Below are positions 35,294 through 43,570 of a stretch of 46,484 nucleotides of DNA, in pieces. This DNA is from Proteiniphilum sp. UBA1403 (GTDB lineage Bacteria; Bacteroidota; Bacteroidia; Bacteroidales; Dysgonomonadaceae). The notes under the pieces are model-generated. The model saw only the letters and a program-made list of their open reading frames with translations. It was not told the origin of the DNA and ran no database searches. The translations under genes were made by a program, and so were the position numbers. Positions within the stretch are counted from its first letter, which is position 1. Each line of letters begins with the position of its first letter. Location: positions 145,885-192,368 of the forward strand of contig DBQD01000036.1 in the NCBI GenBank assembly GCA_002305715.1, written 5' to 3'.

Positions 35294-35985
35294 TCTACTC
35301 GCTCTCCCTTACGATAATAATACACAATGCCATATTGCTTGTTTCTCTCCAAACGTTCATCAGCTGAAAGACCTGTGCTTTCTTTTTCCACCTCATCCCA
35401 AATCTGTAGAATCAATTGATCAATCTTCTCTCTATAAGCTGCCACTTCATCCTGTACCCGAGCAACAGCTTTTTGGTGGAGTTTTTGTGTTTGATATCCA
35501 TCTTTAAAGAGACTATACATTACATTTACTTTGGCAATCGATGGATTGTAAATGGGTACTGCCCCACGAGAAATGCGCAGCTGTTCCCCTTCAATAATTT
35601 TTCTCCCCCACTCAAGTAATTGTTCGTTGGAAGAGAGATCTGGTAGAATCAAATTATTCTCCTCCAGACCATACAAAGCAAGATCTGTTTCTTTTATTTC
35701 AGCGCGCAGCACACACATGTACAATACCTGCACAAAATGCGACACATACATGCGAGCATTTTTAATCTTAAGTGTAAACTGTTTATTGGCCTGCACCTGA
35801 ATGTCGTACATTTGCTGGTATCGATTACAAAGTCGCTCGAAATGAATTAAAGAGGACTTGGCCTCAGAAATGAGGTGAGTAGAAAGCGAGAGTTCTCTGA
35901 AGTCAGTTTTCTCAGCTTTCTCCACGGCCATTCTCAATGCTTTTATACGGGCGCTGTCAGTATTTGGTAAACGACGATAGGGCAT
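35290..35985 (-). CDS. Conserved hypothetical protein coupled to tatD
   Basis: 231 residues, soluble, mostly helical; no signal peptide or TM. I do not recognise the domain, but the highly charged N-terminus (MPYRRLPNTDSARIKALRMA), a central region (YVSHFVQVLYMCVLRAEI) and C-terminal coiled coil (about 165-200) are visible. It lies between a polyprenyl synthase gene (19 bases upstream) and tatD (4-base overlap), suggesting one transcript. No function can be named. In this layout it may be a Bacteroidetes-specific protein. Confidence 0.75.
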   Translation of the reverse strand: MPYRRLPNTDSARIKALRMAVEKAEKTDFRELSLSTHLISEAKSSLIHFERLCNRYQQMYDIQVQANKQFTLKIKNARMYVSHFVQVLYMCVLRAEIKETDLALYGLEENNLILPDLSSNEQLLEWGRKIIEGEQLRISRGAVPIYNPSIAKVNVMYSLFKDGYQTQKLHQKAVARVQDEVAAYREKIDQLILQIWDEVEKESTGLSADERLERNKQYGIVYYYRKGERVE

Positions 35986-36004
35986 TACTTATTCTAAATG
36001 ATGC

Positions 36005-36982
36005 TTATTTTTCTCTGTACATGAGATTCTCAGAGAACTCTATTAAATCCTTTTTACGATTTTCTGATACACGAATTGATGTGAGACAATCCAATGATGC
36101 AAGATAATACTTTTCGATGAGATTGCCGGTAATAACCCTCAAATTTAATTCATCGTAAATATTTTTAACGTATCTGATTTTCTCTTCGGGATCGAAATCA
36201 ACCGCTGAAAGCCATTGCAACAGTGTTTTCTTTTGTTGTTCTCCCGAATTCTTAAGTGCTTTAATCAGCAGATATGTCTTTTTATTACAGAGAATATCTC
36301 CACCAATTTTTTTTCCGAATGTCTTCGTATCGCCATATACATCGAGCAAATCATCTTTTAATTGAAAAGCAAGACCTATGTTTATTCCATATTCATACAG
36401 ACTATTGGCCTCTTCGGGATCAGCACCAGCAATTAGTGCACCCATCTTGAGAGAACAACCAATTAGTACTGCTGTTTTTAATCGGATCATTTCGAGGTAT
36501 TCTGTCTCTGACACATCCATTCTTTGTTCATAGTCCATATCGAGCTGTTGGCCTTGACAAATCTGCATAGCTGTTGTCGTGAAAAGATCCAAAACTTCTG
36601 GAAGTATTGAAATCGGAGCTTTAGCGATATAGCGGTACGATTCAATTACCATGGCATCACCCGATAAAATAGCATGACTAGCACTCCATTTCTTATGTAC
36701 GGTAGGTTGTCCACGACGCATGTCGGCTCTATCCATCAAATCGTCGTGTAAAAGCGAGAAATTATGAAATATTTCTATCGCCAATGCTGCATTGATGGTT
36801 TTCTCTGGTGTGCCTCCAAACAAATCGGCTCCCATAAGTGTCAGTAAAGGACGAAGACGTTTTCCTCCTAACGATAGGATATAGCGGGCCGGATCATACA
36901 GAGTTGGAAATCCTTCTTGTTCAAAAACCTTCTGGATTGCATCGGCCAATTTTTTTTCATAAGAAGCTACTTTGGAACTCAT
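36005..36982 (-). CDS. Polyprenyl (trans) diphosphate synthase
   Basis: 325 residues, long-chain isoprenyl diphosphate synthase. It extends allylic diphosphates with isopentenyl diphosphate, probably for menaquinone side chains. Both Asp-rich motifs are present: HDDLMDRADMRRG near residue 85 and the second, QLKDDLLDVYGD, near 210; the LGGKRLRPLL segment lies near the N-terminus. Chain length cannot be read from sequence alone. First gene of the run hypothetical-tatD, separated from tonB by a strong hairpin. Confidence 0.9.
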   Translation of the reverse strand: MSSKVASYEKKLADAIQKVFEQEGFPTLYDPARYILSLGGKRLRPLLTLMGADLFGGTPEKTINAALAIEIFHNFSLLHDDLMDRADMRRGQPTVHKKWSASHAILSGDAMVIESYRYIAKAPISILPEVLDLFTTTAMQICQGQQLDMDYEQRMDVSETEYLEMIRLKTAVLIGCSLKMGALIAGADPEEANSLYEYGINIGLAFQLKDDLLDVYGDTKTFGKKIGGDILCNKKTYLLIKALKNSGEQQKKTLLQWLSAVDFDPEEKIRYVKNIYDELNLRVITGNLIEKYYLASLDCLTSIRVSENRKKDLIEFSENLMYREK

Positions 36983-37002
36983 GGAATTGATGTTTATCTG
37001 TA

Positions 37003-37039
37003 AGAAAGGCTGCCTTTGGTTTTCAAAGGCAGCCTTTCT
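37003..37039 (-). terminator. Strong hairpin between tonB and the polyprenyl synthase gene
   Basis: A perfect 16-bp stem (37003-37018 with 37024-37039) with a 5-base loop, 20 bases beyond the tonB stop. Neither side ends in a good T tract, so it may act as a pause, a processing or mRNA-stability element instead of a full terminator, and might let some read-through reach the polyprenyl synthase gene. Confidence 0.55.
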
Positions 37040-37058
37040 CTATCATTATTCAAATAAA

Positions 37059-37757
37059 TTAATTCTGTAAGCGGAATACTACGGGCAATGTAAAACGCAC
37101 GCGTACTGCCTGACCACGTTGCTTACCTGGGGTCCAGCGGGGCATTTGCTGTATCACACGGACAGCTTCTTTGTCGAGTGAGGGGTCCACACCACGTACA
37201 ATCTGTACGTCAGTAATGCTACCATCTCTTTCAACCACAAAGTTACAGATTACACGACCTTGAATACCGTTCTCCTGTGCAATGACCGGATACTTAATAT
37301 TGTCGCTTAGGAACTTCATCATAGCTGCATTTCCTCCCGGGAATTCTGGTTGGTTTTCAACCACCACGAAGATTTCCTCGGTAACCTCTTCCTGTTTAGG
37401 CTTTGGAGGTGGGGGTGGAACAAATGTTTGGGTTTGTCTTTGCGACTGGTCGTCTTCAACCTGAATCTTCAGAGTTGTCTCTACCTTCTCTTCTACCACT
37501 TTAATGATCTCAGGTGTTTCTGGCTCGGGTGGAGGTGGTGGGGGAGGAGGTGTTGCATCGCGACGGGTAATCTCGATTTCCTCTTCGGCCAGAACGTCCT
37601 GCACGATGATGGTCTCGTCCAGTTTTTTCGTTTCGGTCGACCACTCAAAAGCGAAGAAAAGGACAGATACCCCTAGCACCAATCCCATCAGGATAAAAGT
37701 GCCCCTGTGTCCTTCCAAATTCGCTTTTGGCGATTTTTTCACTTCATCTTTGTTCAT
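37059..37757 (-). CDS. tonB: TonB energy-transducing protein
   Basis: 232 residues. One N-terminal TM helix (about 21-40), a Pro-rich periplasmic linker (TPPPPPPPEPETPEI), and a TonB C-terminal domain (about 145-232) with YPVIAQENGIQGRVICNFVV and VRGVDPSLDKEAVRVIQQMP, which is the family signature. It carries proton-motive force from ExbB/ExbD to outer-membrane SusC-like receptors. It lies 3 kb from the exb cluster, on the same strand but in a separate transcript. A possible -7 box lies at 37811-37818. Confidence 0.95.
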   Translation of the reverse strand: MNKDEVKKSPKANLEGHRGTFILMGLVLGVSVLFFAFEWSTETKKLDETIIVQDVLAEEEIEITRRDATPPPPPPPPEPETPEIIKVVEEKVETTLKIQVEDDQSQRQTQTFVPPPPPKPKQEEVTEEIFVVVENQPEFPGGNAAMMKFLSDNIKYPVIAQENGIQGRVICNFVVERDGSITDVQIVRGVDPSLDKEAVRVIQQMPRWTPGKQRGQAVRVRFTLPVVFRLQN

Positions 37758-37810
37758 TTTGAATCAATTTTTATCTACTTCTTGTTTGTTATCGATATGT
37801 CCAGTACTTG

Positions 37811-37836
37811 CAAAAATAGGTATTTTTTCAATACCT
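37811..37836 (-). promoter_or_regulatory. Possible promoter and hairpin upstream of tonB
   Basis: TATTTTTG on the minus strand (37811-37818) matches TAnnTTTG. It overlaps an inverted repeat AGGTATT-N5-AATACCT (37818-37836), which may be an operator or the end hairpin of the hpt transcript. No well-spaced -33 TTG. Confidence 0.35.
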
Positions 37837-37892
37837 GCTCTCATTTTCGTAAGAAAAAATGTCCAAAAAGGAATATTTTAAAAGCTAGTCGT

Positions 37893-38429
37893 TCAACGAA
37901 CTTTATAAATATCCTTCAAATTACGTCCATAGCCATCATAATCGAGGCCATATCCTACAATGAAATCGTTGGGAATTTCGAGTACCACGTAATCGAGGTG
38001 AATCTTCTTTTTCAATGCAGCCGGTTTAAATAGAAGGGTGGCAATCTTTACCTCCTTTGGCTTCATGGGTGCCAGCTGCTCAATAAGTGAAGCCATCGTA
38101 TGTCCACTGTCAACGATGTCTTCAACAATGACTACCGTACGTCCTTCAATATTTTCATTGATACCTAGAACCTCCTTCACATTTTCTGTAGAGGATGTAC
38201 CTTGGTACGATGCAAGTCGTACAAATGTGATCTCACTGGGAATGGTTACCTCTTTCATTAGTTCTGCAGCAAACATAAATGCGCCGTTCAGTACAGCCAG
38301 AAAGATGGGATTCTTATCTGCCAGGTCTGCATTTATTTTTTGAGCAACTCGCTTTATCTCTTGTTCAATGACCTCTTGTTCGATGAACAGGTCAAACTGT
38401 TTGTCTTTAATGGCAATCACCTCTTTCAC
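37893..38429 (-). CDS. hpt: Hypoxanthine phosphoribosyltransferase
   Basis: 178 residues, purine-salvage enzyme that joins hypoxanthine or guanine to PRPP. The PRPP-binding motif VVIVEDIVDSGHTM is complete, with preceding acidic Glu-Asp, and the C-terminal DYVVLEIPNDFIVGYGLDYDGYGR gives the purine-contact segment typical of bacterial Hpt. Single gene. A -7 box is found at 38453-38460. Confidence 0.95.
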   Translation of the reverse strand: MKEVIAIKDKQFDLFIEQEVIEQEIKRVAQKINADLADKNPIFLAVLNGAFMFAAELMKEVTIPSEITFVRLASYQGTSSTENVKEVLGINENIEGRTVVIVEDIVDSGHTMASLIEQLAPMKPKEVKIATLLFKPAALKKKIHLDYVVLEIPNDFIVGYGLDYDGYGRNLKDIYKVR

Positions 38430-38452
38430 TTTTTCCGGAAATTTAAAGCGCC

Positions 38453-38460
38453 AAAATTAC
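38453..38460 (-). promoter_or_regulatory. Possible -7 element of hpt
   Basis: TAATTTTG on the minus strand, exact match to TAnnTTTG, 24 bases ahead of the hpt start. The nearest upstream TTG is only 15 bases away, so the -33 is poor. Confidence 0.4.
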
Positions 38461-38532
38461 TACTTTTTATCTTTCAATGAAAATGAATTGAACTTTTTTC
38501 AATATAAATATCAGAAGAAATATTTCCAGTTA

Positions 38533-40185
38533 TTATTTTTCTCCGATCAGGTCGGTCAATTTCACCTTCTGAAATGTCATATGAGCAACACTGCTTTCGT
38601 ATAAGATTCCAATAGTCTCCCGATCTATCAACGTCAAACAGGAGTAACCCCAACTATAACCTTCATCAAGCATGAGTTGATACTGTTCCGGAAAACTTAG
38701 TCCCCCATCGAGGCTTGCCTTTATGGTCATGTGATGGCGATGTTGAGTGGAATTGGGATTGGAGAAAAGCAGAATATCTTTGCCTAAAACATTATCCGTT
38801 GCCTTTATATACAGGAGGCTCGCCATGCATACAGGTTCAGGCAGAAGACTACGAGACGATGGGTGTTCTGTCCATGTTCGCCCCATATCCTTTGTAATGG
38901 ATACCGCACGACTTCCTCCTCGGTTATCGCGCATATTGAGCATCAGAACGCCGGGTTCAATCTCAACCACTTGTGCTTCGGTGGTGTTGGTACGGGCAAG
39001 ATTGTGAATAGTCCAAGTTGCACCCTCATCCTTGCTATACATCACCCCAGCGTTGGGTACTCCCTCGCCATCAATAAATTGAATTGGAAACACCAACGTT
39101 CCATTATGCATTGTAATGCCTCTTCCCGGTCCTTGTAGCAAGAAGTGCCACGTGGGATCCTTCACTTGTTCGGTTATATTGATGGGGGGCGACCAAGTCT
39201 TACCATCGTCTACACTCTTCGTCAATACCAGCTGTGCTGTGGTCTCCTTACTGTTACCAGGCATGGAGTTCACCCAAGCACGGCCATTTCCCATTCCATG
39301 TGTCCATGCTGCCACAATCCAAATGGTTCCATTCTTTTCGTCCACTAATATTGAAGGATCTCCTACCCCATTTTGTGCCTTGGGGAGACCACCATACTCT
39401 CCAAAATGCAGCGGCAGTCGCATCGGCTCCCATGTCTGCCCTTTATCGGTACTCCTGCTCAACCCAACATCCACATATTCTTGCAGATCAACACTACTAT
39501 TATACCGCACATCATAAACACCCATCAGTGTTCCCTCATTTGAAGTCACCAGCCCCGGAATCCTGTAGGCTGCCGAGCCATCGTCGCCCGCATGCCTCAC
39601 CCCAATGCCCATTCTGTGTGGCACTCTCTCGCTGGCAAACTGGAGCGGTGCTTGCTTGCCATCGAGTGTTGCATACAACATCTCCACATCAACCGTAGAT
39701 AAAAGCGACGCCGTTGGCTTCATCTGCAGACTCACCCAGAAATAGTTAATTCCCGGAAAAAGGGAGTAATTTGGCGAAAACAACAGCGCTCTACCGGGAG
39801 CTGGCTGTTCGCTCACCTTTATAGAATAGGATGGGTTGGCCGATTTTGTTTGTCCCACACTATGACTTGAAATGTAATCTACAGGAGCGTAATGTATCTG
39901 ACCCTTACGTTGGGCAGATTCTGTACCACCATAATATAACTTTACCGATTCAATTTCATGCAAAGGTGTATCGTCTGAAAATTTCAACGCTATTTCATTC
40001 AGCTTATGCGATGAATTCGCATCAATCCTGATATAAAAAAGCACGTTATCGTTCCGATCAATCAAGATGGGTATTCTTGTCTGTTTCACTCGAATTGTAT
40101 CAGCAGCCTGCAATGCCATGGCGACAACCAAAAGCATGCACATAATTGCTATTTTCCTCATAATACTTTTACTTTGTGAATTCAT
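38533..40185 (-). CDS. Secreted exo-alpha-sialidase (GH33)
   Basis: I chose start 40185 (MNSQSKSIMRK), giving 550 residues, because the longest reading begins at 40278 inside the next gene and the hydrophobic signal peptide (IMCMLLVVAMALQA) follows this Met. The N-terminal domain (about 25-165) resembles the sialidase-associated BNR_assoc_N domain. Then comes the six-bladed propeller: AYRIPGL is the FRIP-type motif with a catalytic-triad Arg, and five Asp boxes follow (STDKGQTW, SVDDGKTW, SKDEGATW, TKDMGRTW, SLDGGLSF). It removes terminal sialic acids from host or dietary glycans. No nan catabolic genes adjoin, so released sialic acid must be processed elsewhere or shared. The upstream gene trmN6 ends 22 bases away. 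Confidence 0.92.
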   Translation of the reverse strand: MNSQSKSIMRKIAIMCMLLVVAMALQAADTIRVKQTRIPILIDRNDNVLFYIRIDANSSHKLNEIALKFSDDTPLHEIESVKLYYGGTESAQRKGQIHYAPVDYISSHSVGQTKSANPSYSIKVSEQPAPGRALLFSPNYSLFPGINYFWVSLQMKPTASLLSTVDVEMLYATLDGKQAPLQFASERVPHRMGIGVRHAGDDGSAAYRIPGLVTSNEGTLMGVYDVRYNSSVDLQEYVDVGLSRSTDKGQTWEPMRLPLHFGEYGGLPKAQNGVGDPSILVDEKNGTIWIVAAWTHGMGNGRAWVNSMPGNSKETTAQLVLTKSVDDGKTWSPPINITEQVKDPTWHFLLQGPGRGITMHNGTLVFPIQFIDGEGVPNAGVMYSKDEGATWTIHNLARTNTTEAQVVEIEPGVLMLNMRDNRGGSRAVSITKDMGRTWTEHPSSRSLLPEPVCMASLLYIKATDNVLGKDILLFSNPNSTQHRHHMTIKASLDGGLSFPEQYQLMLDEGYSWGYSCLTLIDRETIGILYESSVAHMTFQKVKLTDLIGEK

Positions 40186-40207
40186 TATGTTTCCTTTTAC
40201 AAATTCG

Positions 40208-40957
40208 TCACATATAAAGATAATAAACTTTGACCAGATTAACAAATTCTTTCGAATATTTATGTCGTTCATTTTCAATGATTAGTTCATCATGTATGGG
40301 ACTCTCAATTTTATGCCTTGTCCATTCTGTCAGCAAACGTTTGGGTTTCGAATTAGGTAATGAATAAACAACTGTTTTTCTTTTCAAGTAAAACCCACAT
40401 TCATGAGCCTTCGTTTCCAGTTCAATTTGCTGATCATACGGCAAAATCAGCGCCAACACACCCTCTGGAGCTAAACAGATCGTAGCTGCTTGCAGCAGTT
40501 CTATAAGCGAGAGTGAAACAGCGTGACGAGCAGTTTGTCGCTGTGAATCAGGAGGAAGAATCGCACGATTGAAATAAGGAGGATTGGAGACAATCATATC
40601 AAACCTCTCTCCACAAGAAGCGGCATAGTGGCGAAAATCATCCTGCTCCACGGTCATTCTGTCAGCAAAGGGAGAGTTAGCCATGTTTTCTCGCGCCTGT
40701 ACTACTGCATCTCCATCAATATCGATTGCTCTAAAAATTGCATTCTCATAGCGCTGTGCCATCATCAACGCAATTAGTCCCGTACCAGTTCCCACATCCA
40801 GAATTAACGTACCATTTTCAGCATCGGCCCATGCTCCTAAAAGCACACCATCGGTGCCCACCTTCATGGCGCATCGGTCGTGATGTATACAAAACTGCTT
40901 GAATCGAAAAAAAGGATTACTCATTGTCAGAAAATAAGATTTCAGTCTGTTTGGCAT
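40208..40957 (-). CDS. trmN6: tRNA1(Val) adenine-37 N6-methyltransferase
   Basis: 249 residues, Rossmann-fold methyltransferase of the YfiC/TrmN6 type. The family N-terminus FKQFCIHHDRCAMKVGTDGVLLGAWA is seen, then LDVGTGTGLIALMMAQRY for SAM binding and the catalytic SNPPYF motif of N6-adenine enzymes. The true start may be Met12 (40924), since the family usually begins just before FRFKQF. A -7 box lies on this strand at 40990-40997, divergent from lon. It precedes the sialidase gene by 22 bases, so the two may share a transcript without a shared function. Confidence 0.9.
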   Translation of the reverse strand: MPNRLKSYFLTMSNPFFRFKQFCIHHDRCAMKVGTDGVLLGAWADAENGTLILDVGTGTGLIALMMAQRYENAIFRAIDIDGDAVVQARENMANSPFADRMTVEQDDFRHYAASCGERFDMIVSNPPYFNRAILPPDSQRQTARHAVSLSLIELLQAATICLAPEGVLALILPYDQQIELETKAHECGFYLKRKTVVYSLPNSKPKRLLTEWTRHKIESPIHDELIIENERHKYSKEFVNLVKVYYLYM

Positions 40958-40989
40958 GAATTTTGATCATTCCTTGATGTACCGGAAAA

Positions 40990-40997
40990 CAAAAGTA
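40990..40997 (-). promoter_or_regulatory. Probable -7 element of trmN6
   Basis: TACTTTTG on the minus strand, exact TAnnTTTG match, 33 bases before the longest trmN6 start. No matching TTG upstream at ideal spacing. I saw no equally clear promoter for divergent lon in this 71-base gap. Confidence 0.45.
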
Positions 40998-41028
40998 ACG
41001 ATTTTCCGTTTTTTAGAAGAACAGATCG

Positions 41029-43515
41029 ATGAATATGAATCCATTTAAAATAAATACGAAGGGTGACGAAGAAACAGAAGGAAACATCATCTCCTTTATA
41101 GCCAGTGATTTTATCGATGGCAATACGGATATTGATGAAGCTCACTTGAAAGAATTGCTGCCCATCCTTCCGCTGCGAAATACCATTGTTTTCCCCGGTA
41201 GTACGCTCCCCATTTCTGTAGGCCGGAAAAAATCGCTGGCTCTAATTAAATCTCTCGGTAAAAAACAACGCTATATTGGATTGGTATGCCAAAAAGATAC
41301 AAGGGTGGAAGATCCGGGAAAAGATGACCTTTACCAACTGGGTGTACTGGGTGAGGTTATTCGAGTAATTGAGTTGGCCGACAATAACTTCAGCATCATT
41401 GTGCAGGCAAAGAAGCGTTTTGAATGGCAAGAAATGGTGCAGAGTGAACCTTTTTTCAAAGCTACCTACAAAATATGCGAATTCGAACCGGCGCCCAAAG
41501 ATGACAAGGAGTTTGCGGCTATACTCGACTCAATTCGAGATGCAATGCTTCACATGCTGCATCTGCTGGGTGAACCGCCAAAAGAACTCGTTCAGACCAT
41601 CAGCAATGAGTCTTTTTCTGAAATGCTGATCAGCTATTGTGCCACCAATCTGCCCATCGACAGCAGAGAGAAGCAGGAACTGCTCGCCATCAATAACGAG
41701 AAAGAACAAGCATACCGACTGTTGATGATTCTCAATCGTGAGTCACAAATACTGGAGTTGAAGATGAACATCCAGTTGAAAACACGTGAGGACTTGAATC
41801 AGCAGCAAAAAGAATATTTCCTGCAACAGCAAATCAAGACTATTCAGGAGGAGCTGGGAGGGAATACGCAGCAGATTGAAATTGATGAATTCCGCAAGAA
41901 GGCGAAAGATAAAAAATGGAGTGCCGAAGTGGGTGCCATCTTCGAGAAAGAACTCCTGAAGCTAGAACGACTCAATCCGCAATCGCCCGACTACTCGGTA
42001 CAATATGGCTATATACAAACCATCCTGGAATTGCCCTGGAATGAATATTCAAAGGATAATTTCAATCTGAAGAATGCCCAGAAGATACTCGATAGGGATC
42101 ACTTTGGAATGGAAAAGGTGAAAGAACGTATCATCGAACACTTGGCTGTGTTGAAGTTGAAGGGCGACTTAAAGTCTCCTATTCTCTGCCTGTATGGTCC
42201 CCCGGGTGTAGGAAAAACGTCGCTGGGTAAATCAATTGCCGAAGCTCTAAACCGTAAATATGTACGTGTATCATTGGGGGGACTTCACGATGAAGCGGAA
42301 ATACGCGGACACCGCCGTACTTATATTGGTGCAATTCCGGGACGTATTATCCAAAATATACAGAAAGCAGGCACCTCTAACCCGGTGTTTGTCTTGGATG
42401 AAATCGATAAAATTGGAAATGATTTTCGGGGAGACCCCTCTTCGGCATTGCTGGAGGTGCTCGATCCGGAGCAGAACACTACATTCCACGACAATTTCCT
42501 ATCTATTGATTACGACCTGTCGAAGGTGCTTTTCATTGCTACGGCCAACAACCTAAGCAGCATTCCTCAACCCCTACTCGACCGTATGGAACTAATTAAT
42601 GTTGGCGGTTATATCACCGAAGAAAAAGTGGAAATCGCATACCGCCACCTCGTCCCCAAGGAGCTTGCAAACCACGGAATCGAAAAAGGCGCTTTCACAA
42701 TCCCTAAGACTACACTGCAGAAGATTGTGGAAAATTACACAAGAGAGTCGGGTGTGCGTGATTTGAACAAAAAAATTGCCAAGATCATGCGTTGTGTGGC
42801 TCGCAAAGTTGCCTCCGACGAAGAGTATCCAAAATCATTAAAAGTGACCGATCTGAAAGAATATCTCGGCATTGAGGAATTTACAAAAGATCGCTACCAA
42901 GGAAATGAGTATGCAGGAGTTGTTACCGGACTTGCATGGACAGCCGTAGGTGGCGAAATACTGTTTGTAGAAAGTTCACTCAGCAGGGGAAAAGGCTCCA
43001 AGCTAACGTTGACAGGAAATTTAGGAGAGGTCATGAAAGAATCGGCCATGCTAGCCATGGAGTATATCCATTCACATGCAGAGGAGTTGGAAATTGACCC
43101 GGATATATTTGAAAACTGGAATACTCACGTACACGTCCCAGAGGGTGCTATACCCAAAGATGGACCATCGGCCGGTATCACCATGATTACCTCATTGGCT
43201 TCCATTTTCACACAACGTAAGGTGCGCCCCAATTTGGCCATGACAGGTGAGATTACCCTGCGTGGCAAGGTCCTTCCGGTTGGAGGTATTCGAGAAAAAA
43301 TCCTTGCGGCTAAACGTGCTGGTATCACCGACGTCATTCTTTGTGAAGAAAACAGAAAAGATATTGAGGAAATTAAAGCCGATTATATAAAAGGACTCAC
43401 CTTTCACTATGTTAGCGATGTGAAGGAGGTAATTGATCTGGCATTGCTGAAGGAGAAAGTAAAAAATCCGAAGGATCTCACAACAGTGAAAAAAACTAGT
43501 AATCCTCCGGCATAA
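41029..43515 (+). CDS. lon: ATP-dependent Lon protease
   Basis: 828 residues. An N-terminal substrate-binding LON domain (about 40-250, starting LPILPLRNTIVFPGS) is followed by the coiled-coil linker (ending QQQIKTIQEELGG), the AAA+ domain with GPPGVGKT (390-397) and VFVLDEIDKIG, and the C-terminal Ser-Lys protease domain. The nucleophile is Ser714 in PKDGPSAG; the catalytic Lys follows in GGIREKILAAKRAG. It degrades misfolded and regulatory proteins in the cytoplasm. The start MNMNPFKINTK has a second Met two residues later. A terminator follows. Confidence 0.97.
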   Translation: MNMNPFKINTKGDEETEGNIISFIASDFIDGNTDIDEAHLKELLPILPLRNTIVFPGSTLPISVGRKKSLALIKSLGKKQRYIGLVCQKDTRVEDPGKDDLYQLGVLGEVIRVIELADNNFSIIVQAKKRFEWQEMVQSEPFFKATYKICEFEPAPKDDKEFAAILDSIRDAMLHMLHLLGEPPKELVQTISNESFSEMLISYCATNLPIDSREKQELLAINNEKEQAYRLLMILNRESQILELKMNIQLKTREDLNQQQKEYFLQQQIKTIQEELGGNTQQIEIDEFRKKAKDKKWSAEVGAIFEKELLKLERLNPQSPDYSVQYGYIQTILELPWNEYSKDNFNLKNAQKILDRDHFGMEKVKERIIEHLAVLKLKGDLKSPILCLYGPPGVGKTSLGKSIAEALNRKYVRVSLGGLHDEAEIRGHRRTYIGAIPGRIIQNIQKAGTSNPVFVLDEIDKIGNDFRGDPSSALLEVLDPEQNTTFHDNFLSIDYDLSKVLFIATANNLSSIPQPLLDRMELINVGGYITEEKVEIAYRHLVPKELANHGIEKGAFTIPKTTLQKIVENYTRESGVRDLNKKIAKIMRCVARKVASDEEYPKSLKVTDLKEYLGIEEFTKDRYQGNEYAGVVTGLAWTAVGGEILFVESSLSRGKGSKLTLTGNLGEVMKESAMLAMEYIHSHAEELEIDPDIFENWNTHVHVPEGAIPKDGPSAGITMITSLASIFTQRKVRPNLAMTGEITLRGKVLPVGGIREKILAAKRAGITDVILCEENRKDIEEIKADYIKGLTFHYVSDVKEVIDLALLKEKVKNPKDLTTVKKTSNPPA

Positions 43516-43526
43516 CCAATTCATAG

Positions 43527-43568
43527 AAAAAAGTGCCTGTTTAGGTTTATCCAAGCAGACACTTTTTT
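43527..43568. terminator. Bidirectional terminator between lon and the exchanger gene
   Basis: Hairpin of 16 bp (43527-43542 with 43553-43568), one mismatch and one wobble, with a 10-base loop, flanked by an A run on the left and T run on the right. It serves both convergent genes; the exchanger stop codon is only 2 bases away. Confidence 0.8.
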
Positions 43569-43570
43569 TA

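Noticed and set aside
40186..40278. Longer sialidase start within trmN6
   Set aside because: The extra residues precede a normal signal peptide and the frame would overlap the end of trmN6; start 40185 is cleaner.
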